DNA of 64,000 nt from Flavitalea plasmicola (GTDB lineage Bacteria > Bacteroidota > Bacteroidia > Chitinophagales > Chitinophagaceae): assembly GCF_030546645.1 (NCBI RefSeq), contig NZ_JAUOTO010000003.1:712956-776955 (forward strand), read 5' to 3'. The notes under the pieces are model-generated. The model had not been told where the DNA came from. It was given only the letters and a program-made list of their open reading frames with translations, and ran no database searches. Positions within the stretch are counted from its first letter, which is position 1. Each line of letters opens with the position of its first letter. Shown in pieces: positions 27,880 to 38,100 of this stretch. The position numbers and the translations under genes were made by a program.

Positions 27880-29526
27880 TTAAAGGTCAACTTTCATATT
27901 TAGTCCGAAATATTTTCCAATTGTATTTAAGGTTGTAATCAAATTAAGAAACATCGACCTCAACACTTCAGCCTTACTTAATTGATTAATCTCAAAATAA
28001 TCAAAAATCTTTTTAATATCCTTTGTCACAGATGATCTTCTATGTGCTGTAGTTGTACTTCGTAGCGCCTGCAGCTTTCGGAAAAATTCAATCATATCCG
28101 AACAAGGCACACCTTTCGATTCCAAAAATTCTTCAAGCTTATCAATACCTTTTGCATTGGGCTTTGCTTTAGTCAAACCAGCGCCCAATTCCTTCTCATT
28201 CAGCGAATCAATAAATATTTTTGTCAACGCCAATACTTGCTCATCTAACTCCTTGCCATTGTCAGGCGTTGTTAGCAAGTGAAGCCCTGTCAAATAATGA
28301 CTATCACCGGGATTAAGTGGCTTAAACAATTCCCAGCCAAAGACTGTCTTCCACTCTTTATTAAAGCTTTCAAGGACATACTTTAGTAAATGGTCTGGTT
28401 CACTAGGTATATAAGGCACACCCTCCATAAACCGTTTATATGCTGTAATACTTAACCCTCCCTTTAAAGGGGCAATATTGTAGCTCTTCCAATATAATTG
28501 CTCGCTCAAATGTAAATCCCCCAAATCACCTAACATGACAATGATATATTCGGCATTGTTATTATCCATCCGAAGTATCCACGATCCATTGCACCGAACG
28601 CAACCATCTTCCACCAGGTACTTAGCTGGGTTATCGTAATACTTCTTTAGCACCTCCTTTTTAAAATATACACTTGTTACATACAATGGTGCACCAGGAT
28701 TAGCGCCAAAATAATTTCCCAATAGCCGATCATCACAAGAAAAAACGTTCCCCTCACCATTGTCATCGTATCCTATAATAAAGTCAGTATATTTTTCCCC
28801 CAACTCCATTACACTATTGGTATATTTAAAACCATTAATCGGCTCAATTGTACATTTTCCAGCAAGCCAACTTGTGACTTTTTTACTATCATTAAGATCC
28901 TCCGTAACCAAATGATTAAAACAGTGCTTATCAGACTTGTAATTCTGATTAATTTTGGACATATTCAACTGTTGCAGCGTCTTGTCTGAAAAACGCATAA
29001 TGTCAAAGTAAATGAGCAAATACTTTTTACGGATAGATAGATACTCCTTTAAAAACTTAAGTTTTATTGTCCCTATCCCATCGTCAATTTTCGCTACTAC
29101 ATCCTCATCACCATTATCATTTACAAAAATATAATCCTTCTTCTGCGGAGAATGATACACTTCATACAGATTAAAATATAACCGGAATTCCTCTGAAAAC
29201 TCAAAATACCGTTTACGCCCTCCAAATTGATCTCGGTAATATATGATAGGTTCAAATCCAGTTGTACCAAATCTCCTATAAACATCCTCACCTTTTCCTT
29301 CTTTGAAATACGTCGTAATGCCTGGCCTGCCATGTCCATACCTTAATTCCCAATCTCTATGTTCCAAAGCCTCTTTAATCTTATCCTCATCTACAATCGC
29401 TGAAAAAATAGAAACCTGAGTGCCGTCTTTATCATCGTTGCCAGATCTTATAGCTGTCAACCAACCATGTTCGACGAATGATTTATCAATGTTCTCTACA
29501 TAATCTTTTAATAAAATGTCTTCCAT
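27880..29526 (-). CDS. Hypothetical protein, partner of SMEK-STAND gene
   Basis: A 548 aa protein (start at MEDILLKDYVENIDKSF; three more residues if begun at 29535). Not recognised. It is acidic, rich in aromatic residues and lacks a signal peptide. Near the C-terminus lies LQALRSTTTAHRRSS, an R-x5-H motif in a helical context followed by a helix of about 50 residues; this resembles the RNase motif of HEPN domains, though such a motif also occurs by chance. Its stop lies 87 bases before the SMEK-STAND start on the same strand, so co-transcription is likely. AT content is higher than in the STAND gene, suggesting separate origins. Function unknown. Confidence 0.6.
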   Translation of the reverse strand: MEDILLKDYVENIDKSFVEHGWLTAIRSGNDDKDGTQVSIFSAIVDEDKIKEALEHRDWELRYGHGRPGITTYFKEGKGEDVYRRFGTTGFEPIIYYRDQFGGRKRYFEFSEEFRLYFNLYEVYHSPQKKDYIFVNDNGDEDVVAKIDDGIGTIKLKFLKEYLSIRKKYLLIYFDIMRFSDKTLQQLNMSKINQNYKSDKHCFNHLVTEDLNDSKKVTSWLAGKCTIEPINGFKYTNSVMELGEKYTDFIIGYDDNGEGNVFSCDDRLLGNYFGANPGAPLYVTSVYFKKEVLKKYYDNPAKYLVEDGCVRCNGSWILRMDNNNAEYIIVMLGDLGDLHLSEQLYWKSYNIAPLKGGLSITAYKRFMEGVPYIPSEPDHLLKYVLESFNKEWKTVFGWELFKPLNPGDSHYLTGLHLLTTPDNGKELDEQVLALTKIFIDSLNEKELGAGLTKAKPNAKGIDKLEEFLESKGVPCSDMIEFFRKLQALRSTTTAHRRSSVTKDIKKIFDYFEINQLSKAEVLRSMFLNLITTLNTIGKYFGLNMKVDL

Positions 29527-29687
29527 AAAATACAATTAATTTATTTTAAACTCGGATTTGAACTATGACATCTCTCTTGATGTCTTGTTCAAATCGAGCA
29601 ACCCGATCAATAATGAATCAACAACATTAATTCCATTAATAAATATCAAGCGAAATCCTACCAAAGAAAGTTTGTTCATTTTTATTA

Positions 29688-29927
29688 TCATATTTTTTTC
29701 ATCGGTGTTGCAAGCGTACGATCTGTAATTCCAGTGGGGATTTGCAAATCACTCTCCCTAAAGACCACCTCCGCAACCTGACAATAATCTTCACCCTTAG
29801 TATTGAAAGTTATAGACAGGAGACCAATGGCTTCATCTATAAATATATCTTCCTGTACAATCGCAGCATCCTGGTGTAGTCTGATAAGCTCAATAAGATT
29901 AACGGCAAAAAGAAGCCAACGACAAAA
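29688..29927 (-). pseudogene. Start-less open frame, probable gene remnant
   Basis: A minus-strand frame of 79 codons with no ATG, GTG or TTG near its beginning reads FCRWLLFAVNLIELIRLHQD, then AAIVQEDIFIDEAIGLLSIT, then FNTKGEDYCQVAEVVFRESD, LQIPTGITDRTLATPMKKI and a stop. Composition is protein-like and the end is clean, so it looks like the C-terminal part of a lost gene. It lies between the 254 aa and 548 aa genes, all on the same strand. Not recognised. The remaining bases of this gap (29536-30063) showed nothing else. Confidence 0.45.
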
Positions 29928-30063
29928 CTATAAACCGATTGTTCCCCAAACCTCGGATGCGCACGACAATATATTGATATTAAAATATTTATGATATTTG
30001 TTCTTCAATTGCCCTCCTGCATTACGCCCTTTAAAGTTTTTACTTTTTTCAATTTTTACAGAC

Positions 30064-30828
30064 TCAGGCATGTTTTATATATGGAATGTGATTGTCGGTG
30101 TTGAGCCTATAATCTCCGATCTTGATCTGCTGTACTACCGTACTTCTGTCATGTCCCCAGGCATTCGATATGTAATGGATATGTGGGCCTTCTCCTCTTT
30201 CCTGGCCATTCACCGCCTTCATAGTATAAATGAAACAGTGCCATTCAGGGCCCTTATCAAGAAATCTTCCGACAACATAGCTTCGCTGTTGCATTGCAGC
30301 TCTAATTTGGCCATTAGTTAAATTCGTTTCACCCCATACTCGAGTAGAGCCATCCTTTTCAACAATTGCAGCGCTCGGCCACTCATTGGGATCGAGACCT
30401 GTTGGTAATCGTTCACCAGTATACATGCTGTATGTGTACCCATAGTCAAGATAGGCGCGATAAATGAACGCCATCAAAACATTTGAAAAAAGGCCTAAAG
30501 CTGCGATCTTATTTATTTCAGCAAGCTGGCGCTTTTTTTTATGAAGGGACAATAGTTTAAACAATTCTTCGTGAATAGGTAAGCTCATAGCTTCTGAAAA
30601 ATGTAATTTGAATAGCCGAACACCTTCTTCCTGCCCTTGTTGTAGGGTTTCTTCATTACTTAAATCCTCTTTTGCAAATCGCGGATGTTTAATCCCGTTT
30701 TCGGCCAACAACATACATTGGGTTATATAGACTTCGCGTACCTTTTCAATAGGGTTGACATACTCATAATCGCCATTGGAAAAAGTAAATACCGCACCAT
30801 TTTCTGTTGGGAATTTCCCGATTTTCAT
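30064..30828 (-). CDS. Hypothetical protein
   Basis: A 254 aa protein, not recognised. The first half is helical with charged stretches; the second half contains GPEWHCFIYTMKAVNGQERG, then GPHIHYISNAWGHDRSTVV, a strand-rich part with several His residues that could be a metal or active site. A weak hydrophobic stretch (ALGLFSNVLMAFIYRAYL, about residues 110-127) is amphipathic rather than clearly membrane-spanning. It is on the same strand as the remnant, the 548 aa gene and the SMEK-STAND gene, so it may be the first gene of that cluster, though about 530 bases separate it from the next intact gene. Confidence 0.55.
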   Translation of the reverse strand: MKIGKFPTENGAVFTFSNGDYEYVNPIEKVREVYITQCMLLAENGIKHPRFAKEDLSNEETLQQGQEEGVRLFKLHFSEAMSLPIHEELFKLLSLHKKKRQLAEINKIAALGLFSNVLMAFIYRAYLDYGYTYSMYTGERLPTGLDPNEWPSAAIVEKDGSTRVWGETNLTNGQIRAAMQQRSYVVGRFLDKGPEWHCFIYTMKAVNGQERGEGPHIHYISNAWGHDRSTVVQQIKIGDYRLNTDNHIPYIKHA

Positions 30829-31072
30829 GAAGTCGTTGATTTAGTTACTTGACGCGCCGTTTATTCTATACACATATACAAAATTCGGTCTATTTTGGAT
30901 GCTCCGAGGGTACTTTTTTCTTCGTCTACTATACACACCTCACTTAACCCCGCATTTTAGTGCCAAATTGTCACCGTCGACATTGATGGGTACGACCTCC
31001 CCGATTTGAAAGCCATTGTTGCCCGACCTGGGCAAGAACTATGAGTTAAAAATCAATTAATTAGCGGCGGAG

Positions 31073-31096
31073 TGCTGCACAAAATGCTGCACAAAA
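31073..31096. repeat. Tandem duplication of a 12-base unit
   Basis: TGCTGCACAAAA occurs twice in a row without mismatch. It lies in the gene-free gap 30829-31195. Just to its left on the plus strand are two overlapping protein-like frames (VDIDGYDLPDLKAIVARPG and LPDLGKNYELKIN), offset by one frame, which look like the tail of a vanished gene. The gap may mark a junction between two insertions in the island. Confidence 0.6.
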
Positions 31097-31195
31097 AGGT
31101 AGCTTTGAATTAAAGTGAAATTCCCTAATTTTCAGGGTTTTACCTGCTCATTTCCGGGGTAAATATTGTCGATTTAGTAACCAATTTCCATGGCT

Positions 31196-31921
31196 TTAGT
31201 GGATAGGGTGCTTTAGGACCATCTGGACTTTTGCAGTGGTGTCGAGGGGCTGCTCACGACGGGCGGCGGGTTTGTCGATGCAATAGCCGATGCTGTGGCA
31301 GTGGTCGATGCTTTTGCCGGTCAATTGGTTGATGCGTATATAGACGACCCCTATATCTTGATGGAGATCGGGTAGCCAGGGAGTGCTGAGAATTTCGTCG
31401 ATCTGGCGGCCAGTGGCGTAGTGAAACATTTGGTTTGGAGCGGTATGGTGTCGGCCATCGTCCAGGACTATGATCAGAAAGTAAACTTGGTGGAACCCCA
31501 GGATTCGATAACTGTTTACCTGGCCGACAGCCTTTACAACTTTTTTGGCGCCGTTGATTTTGAGCTTTCCGTCCGGCAAAGAAACGACTTTTACACGTTT
31601 GCATTCAAAGGCAATGGCTGTGGCGGGATTGTTGGGATCGATCAGAAGGATATCAACGTCGCCGGGATTGAGGTGCGGCCTTGTGAAAGGGTCGATGAGG
31701 TTTAAACGATATTCCGGCACGACGCCATTGGGAAAGAACTCTCGAAAAAACTCGTTGCGGATGAATGGATTTCGGACTAACCAGCGAAGGGCGTCATCTT
31801 CTTTTAGGTCGGTGACCGATGGGTCATCGTCGGTGCTGTCCGCGAAAAAATTATAGGACAAGGCATCGGTGACCGGCGCCGAATCCATTATTGAGGTGTT
31901 AAAGTGGAGCGTTCGGTTCAT
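31196..31921 (-). CDS. PD-(D/E)XK nuclease-like protein
   Basis: A 241 aa protein from MNRTLHFNTS (an upstream in-frame start at 31966 would add 15 residues). The motif LNPGDVDILLIDPNNPATAIAFECKRVKV gives D88/D90 and E106-C-K108, the acidic residue and ExK pattern of PD-(D/E)XK nucleases, followed by a conserved Q (VVKAVGQVNSYR) as in restriction-like folds. No methyltransferase or specificity gene is near, so it is not an ordinary restriction enzyme. It is divergent from the 2027 aa Cap4-like-STAND gene with about 190 bases between starts, which points to joint regulation. The nuclease fold call is fairly good; activity is inferred. Confidence 0.7.
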   Translation of the reverse strand: MNRTLHFNTSIMDSAPVTDALSYNFFADSTDDDPSVTDLKEDDALRWLVRNPFIRNEFFREFFPNGVVPEYRLNLIDPFTRPHLNPGDVDILLIDPNNPATAIAFECKRVKVVSLPDGKLKINGAKKVVKAVGQVNSYRILGFHQVYFLIIVLDDGRHHTAPNQMFHYATGRQIDEILSTPWLPDLHQDIGVVYIRINQLTGKSIDHCHSIGYCIDKPAARREQPLDTTAKVQMVLKHPIH

Positions 31922-32110
31922 TTTTGCAGATAAACAAATATCGCAAAATCGGTTCGGATTGCCCAAATCTGAACCTGATCATAATATTTCGGATATTTGC
32001 AGGCCATTGAACCGGAGCGATATGGTGTTTTTTCGCGGAACATAAACCGGCCGAGGGAAGGCCGTCCGGCGGCTTTTAAAATCAAAACATAAACCCCGAA
32101 AAGTGATTGC

Positions 32111-35100
32111 ATGGCAAAGGCTGCTTCTTCCGGTGACAAGATCGATCTGATTGGCAAGAAGCCCCAGTTCGATTTGTTTGCCCGCTACGCCTACGAAGCA
32201 CTAAAGGCGGACGAACTCAAGCTTATTCGGGTGGGGGACCCCGAGGCAATGAAGCTGGACGATATCCAGTATGAGACTTCCACCGAAATCCATGCATTCC
32301 AGGTCAAATGGAGTGGAAAAAAGCGGCCGGAACCGTTTTATTTTCGGGAACTGGAAGTGCTTTTTCCAGACCTGGTGGATGCCTGGCGGAGGCTGCGAAC
32401 AGTATATAAGGCGGGCAGCAAGCGGATCATCGGGCACCTGCTAAGCAATCGGTCGCCCTCACGTGGTGACAGGATCGAGCCAAATGGTAAAAACATCGGC
32501 ACTTTCGACGATTTTGTCCGGGAGTCTTGGGTTCGTTTGAAGCGCGGAGAACCAATTGTTCCCAAATGGCAGCCGGTCATCGATAGCCTGTTCGGTTCCG
32601 CGGGTTTGCACGGCGTAGAGAAGGCCGAGTTCATCGCGAATTTTGAGATCCAGCTATCAGAGGATGCACCGGACTTCGACCTTAGCACTGGCTATCGACA
32701 GCGAAATGTAGACCTGCGCAATCTATCGAGGCTTATCCTGGAGACCCTTGCTTCGCTTCACAGTGATGTTACGTTTACAAAAAATGACATTTTACGGCAG
32801 CTAGCGTGGGAAGACCGGTTTTGCACGACATTCAATCACGAGCTGTTCGTAGATCCTGCCACCTATCAGCAGATGGGGGCCACGATGACTGACCTCACGG
32901 CTATGATCAATCTGCTCCCAGGGGGGTATATTTTCCTGTTAGGTCCGCCGGGGACGGGAAAGTCATCGCTAATCACCGAATGGGCGAGAGAATCCAGAGA
33001 GCAGGTCATCCGCTACTATGCTTTTGACTTTACGGATCCGGCCTCGTCTGACAACCACGCCTCCCGTGGCGACTCTACCTCCCTCTTCTTTGACCTGGTC
33101 TTCCAGCTTTCGAAACGACTTCACCGCCGGGAGGATACGGTACTTTATAGGGATGTTGATTTTTTGCAGCGGGTCTTCGCTAAACAGCTCGATGCCTTGG
33201 GCGAACAGTATAAAACGTCCGGGGTACGGACATTCATCGCAATCGACGGACTGGACCATATTCCGCGCGAATACCAGGGGGTGACGCGGAGTCTTCTTAG
33301 TGACTTGCCGGCGCCAGACCGGCTTCCGGAGGGGGTGTATATCATCCTCGGTAGCCAAAGTTTTGAAATGGATAGTCTCGCCCTACCCGTTAAGGCCAAT
33401 TGGAAGAAAGGGGACCGGACGGTAAACATCAAGGGGCTTACCAAAGAGGAGACTGGGTTGCTGATCGACAAGAGCAACCTGGGATTTTCTATTACCAATA
33501 AGGACAAGGAGCAACTTTTTGAGGTCTCCGAAGGCCATCCGCTGCTACTCGCCTATTTGCTCAACAAAGCGCGGGCGGACGGTGATGTTGGTTTTCTCCA
33601 GAGTGAGCCAACTATCGGGGATGGTATTGTCGACTATTACCGTCGTATCTGGCTGCAGATCGAGCCCGACGTCGAACTTGTTCGATTCCTGGGTCTTATA
33701 GCCCGTATCAGGGGCGCTATTAATCTTGCCTTCGTGAAAGAATGGAACTTATCGGACGACGTACAACGGCGTTTTCGTGTGACGGCCTGGCACCTCTTTC
33801 AAAAGAATGGAAACGAGTTGCTTTTCTTTCACAACTCCTTTCGGCAATTCCTGGTAGCGGAATCAGCTAAAAGTCCCATGGACGGTAACGATGATCCTGA
33901 TCGGGACAGGAAATTCCATAAGGAGCTTGTGGCGTTCCACGAGGCCTCGTCGGTCGAGCCCTCGTGGCCAATGTTATACCATACCTTCATGGCCGGCGAT
34001 TATGAGGCATTTTTGGCCTCCGCGACCGGGGTGACTTTCGCCCGGCATTTTTCGGAGTTCCGGCCTTTGCGCGATATCCAGCGGGATGTCAAGCTGGGCC
34101 TATCCATTGCCAGACAAAGGAACGACCCCTATCTCACCATTCGTTTTCTGTTCATACTGAACGAATTGTCCGGCCGGGAGCGGTTTGTCTCCGCCGGTAG
34201 CTTCCTGGAAGAGCTGATCGTGTTGGGCAAGGCTCCGATCGCCAAACGGATTATCAGGGATGGAAGCAAACTATTTATCTCCCGCCAGTCTGCGGTGAAC
34301 GCCGTGCGGTGGTTTGTGGAAGCAGGAGACTTACTGGAGGCAAAATTGTTGTTGATGCTGGGGCAACCCACGGGATTATCCGCCAACGGAGTACGTCTGC
34401 ACGTGAACCACGACACAAATAATACTGTGAAAGACCTGACGAATTGGGCTCGCTCGGCTACGTTGGTCTTGCCATTAAACGATGTCCTCGCGAGAATAAA
34501 AATCGAAGACATCGTTGTAGAATCCGGTGAAATGCCGTCCGGGTTGTCACTGGAGTCATTGTATGCACGGTTACTGGCTGCGGTTGGCGGCCGGATTGTG
34601 AAACTACGCAGATGGGACGACTTGGACTTGGTGATGGCTGAAACGGATAAGCTGGGGGCTGGTGCCAGAGCAAACCGTTACCACTTATCAGTTGCCGCTG
34701 CCTGGGAATCCTATTTGGCCGGGGACCGGATCAAGGCAGACGAGTGGCTGGATAAGGCGACTATGACGGTAGCGGTTGCCGATATGGATGAGGATCAGCT
34801 TCTTGAATATGCGATGGTGTACTACCGGATCAAGGGCGATCGGGACCGGTTGAAGCAGTTGATCACCGGCATGAGTCAGCCGGACACGCCGAGCGAAAAT
34901 GATCTTTCCGACGCGGGCGGACTAGGGCAATTCTCGACCCGCATCCAATATAACCACTTGTTGGATATCACCGGGCAGTCGCAGGTGGTAACTGTAGCCG
35001 TGCCGGATTCACCTGGTAGCTCACCGGAAATTGTTGAGTTCGAACGGATGCTCTGCCGGATCACGAAGCTCAAAGCCGACATTAACAACGATATCTTCCC

Positions 35101-38100
35101 ATTGCCACTAAGACAGGCTGTCTTGCCGATCATTCAGTACTTCTACCGGGATTTCCATAGGCGTGGAATGCTACAATTGAAACTGGACCGATGCGCGAAG
35201 GAATATTTTGAGTTTTTGATCACGACGGTTGGCGATTATGGTCACGACCTGATTGCTGAGCTTGGAGCACTGTTCTTAGACGAATTCGAACGCTACCCCG
35301 GAAAATGGAGTGCAGATCGGCGGCGCTATGTGTTACGGGCGCTGGGCAGGATGGGCTTTGATCGATCGAAAGTTACGGAGCAGCTTACTAGTTTGGAGGG
35401 TGGCATGACGGAAGGGCTCGACGTGTCAGGGAAAGTGGAGGCCTGGGTGGCGCAGGCCTCTGCTTGGCTGGACCTAAGCGAGGAGGATAAGGGGTTGACG
35501 TCGATCCAAAACGCCCTTAACGAGGCATTCGGCATTGGCTATCGGAATGATTATCAGTTCAACTACTGGAATTTCTGGCTTCGAAAGATCAACGCGATCA
35601 CTCCCGGTCAGGCCAGGCGTCGCATTGCGTGGTTTGTAAACCAGCTGCCCCGGGTCAAACATCTCTCCGAGCGCTCCACGTTTTACTCCGCCGCCGATGC
35701 GGTGCTCGAGACGGCCTTTTCGTTTGACCTTGGGATGGGGGTTGATCAAATGATCGAGCTGCTCGAAAAGGGACTTGTCCGCTTCGACTCGGCGATGAAG
35801 GTATGCCTTAAGGCGTTTTTTGCAGGTGTCAAGTCGCTTGAGCAATTCCGGCTACTGTATGACTGCTATATCCAATTGTATTTGTTTTTCGAGACAGAAA
35901 TCAGCGATCGGCTGTTGTCGGAGGCCCTTGAAGCCGCCCGGCGGTTGATGAATGACGATGAGCTGAAAGTCTTTCTGGATGGACTGATGTCAGATATCGG
36001 CATTAACGCACTGGAAGAAAACGTAAAGCTGTATCGAGACGAGATCTTGATGTTCCTCAAGGATCGTAGTGTCAGCATTGTGGGGTGGGACACTTCCGCA
36101 ACGAAAACTAAGCTAAGGGATGGGTCTGCTGAGAGGCTGCTTTTAAGCCCTCCTGGCAGTGGTGGCAGCATGGACCTGAAGGACGTCTTAGCGGAAGTCA
36201 ATAGCTTCGAGGATTTGAAGCGGCTGATGCTAAAGGAGGATCGGATGAATTCCTGGTTCTCGTGGGCACCGGTGATCAACAAGATCAGCGGCAGCCTGAC
36301 TCGACCGCACCTTGAGGAGCTGTCCAGTCTTTTTCCTGAGGGCAAGCGGGATTGGGAGTGGTATAGTCTTCTGGCGGTTCGGGCTCATCAGCTGAATGAT
36401 CGGCCGGCAGCGGAAATACTGATAAACAAGGCAATTGAAGCGTCGAGTTCTTCGGGCTGGGCGCCGCATTACGACGGTGGCAGCCGTTTACGCGCCTTTG
36501 GAGCCCTCAATGGGATGGATTCGGCCGGCGGCTCCCGGAAGGCGTTGGGAGTCTTGATCGATGATATCGAGCAGGCTTCTTATTATTCGGACTTGACCGA
36601 GTCGATCGATGATATCCTGCCGGTGGTCTCTCCCAATGTTGACGTGGGGCGGACCTGGTCCGAAATAGAGCCCTATCTCCGACAGCTGTTCGGCGATGAG
36701 CCGGATGAGACTGGCGATGGTCGACCCCCATCGGGCACCGGAAGCGATCCCCTGGCCCGGCTGATTTGGTACGCCGCGGGCATGCTGGCCAATCCGGTTA
36801 GGATTGCGGGCAAAAAGATCTTTGCGGCCCATCTTCGGCGATGGCCTGGATTCTTGTCCTTGTTGAAAGCAGTCGAGATGAAAACTGACGAACAGCAAAG
36901 ACAATTCCTTGAGACCTTATCACTTGCGGCCGTCGATGACGACGGTATCGTGTCCGAGTTTGCCGACCAGCTTCGTGGTTTGGCTTGCAGTCTCAACAGC
37001 TATATTCGATTTTGCGCTATCGCACTGCTGCGCCGGGGGAGGCCGGGTGAGCCGCTTCCTGTCCCTCCGCGCAGGCCGCTTTCGCCGATCTATGAATTAA
37101 AAACGGCGGCGGTGTCCCGGCATGTTCGTCCGCGGGAGGTTAGACCCCATGAAAGTATCATTGATACCGACGATCCGATGGAGCTATTGGGGGCGGACGG
37201 TTTTTATGTGGATATTCTTTCGGAGATGTCCGGCATCAGCAAGGACGGCATCTTGCTCCGATGGGGCCAGCTGATCCGGGAGGTGAACCCCGAGGGGATG
37301 GAGACTAGGCAATTTGAGAACGAGTGTAAGGCGTCCCTGCAGGCCATAAATTTAAATTATACTTTTTTCCGGCCCCGGTCTCGGGCCGTCAAAACCGCCC
37401 TGGATTTCCTGGTTGGAGAGTTGCTTGATGCAGGTCGATTAGATCCGGAAATTTTCTCCAAAGACCGATGGGAATTCGACTTCGTCCTGGAAATGATGGT
37501 TCGGCCGCTAGAGCGACCGGCGTTCGTCGGGCGCCTCCAGGAAGACGAGCGGCATTCCATTCGTGAGGAATGGGTACGGGAGTACATGGAAGACAAGAGA
37601 TATAGACAAGTTTTTGTAAAGCGGCCCGGAAATTACACCGTAGTCGCTGAATATACCGTCCTTCGAAGCCTGGACTGGAACAAGCCAAAACAGACCTATC
37701 AGGCGCAGCTGGCATTAGGCACTTCTGTTCCCGATGATACCCTGTTCTTTGATCTGGCCAAAAACTGCCTGTATGAAGACTACCATCAGCAGGATCGCAG
37801 TGACCAGGAGGTGAGGATCGTTATCCTCAATGATACCAATTTCCAACACCTCGCCAACCGCGCCCGCTGGCTTGCGATCGACCCGGCAATCGCGCGTAGC
37901 CAAGGCTGGGTGCCATCGACGAAAGGTCATTTTGCCTGGGAGAATACGGAAGGGAAGGTCATGGCCGAGTCGTTCTACTGGCGCCAGGGGAATCCATACC
38001 TGAATACCCATAGAGAAAATGAGGTGGGAGAAGGATGGTTCGTGGTGCTCGCCAACAGTGCGCTCGAGGACATTAGGGAAGACCATGAGGCGCATCTCTG

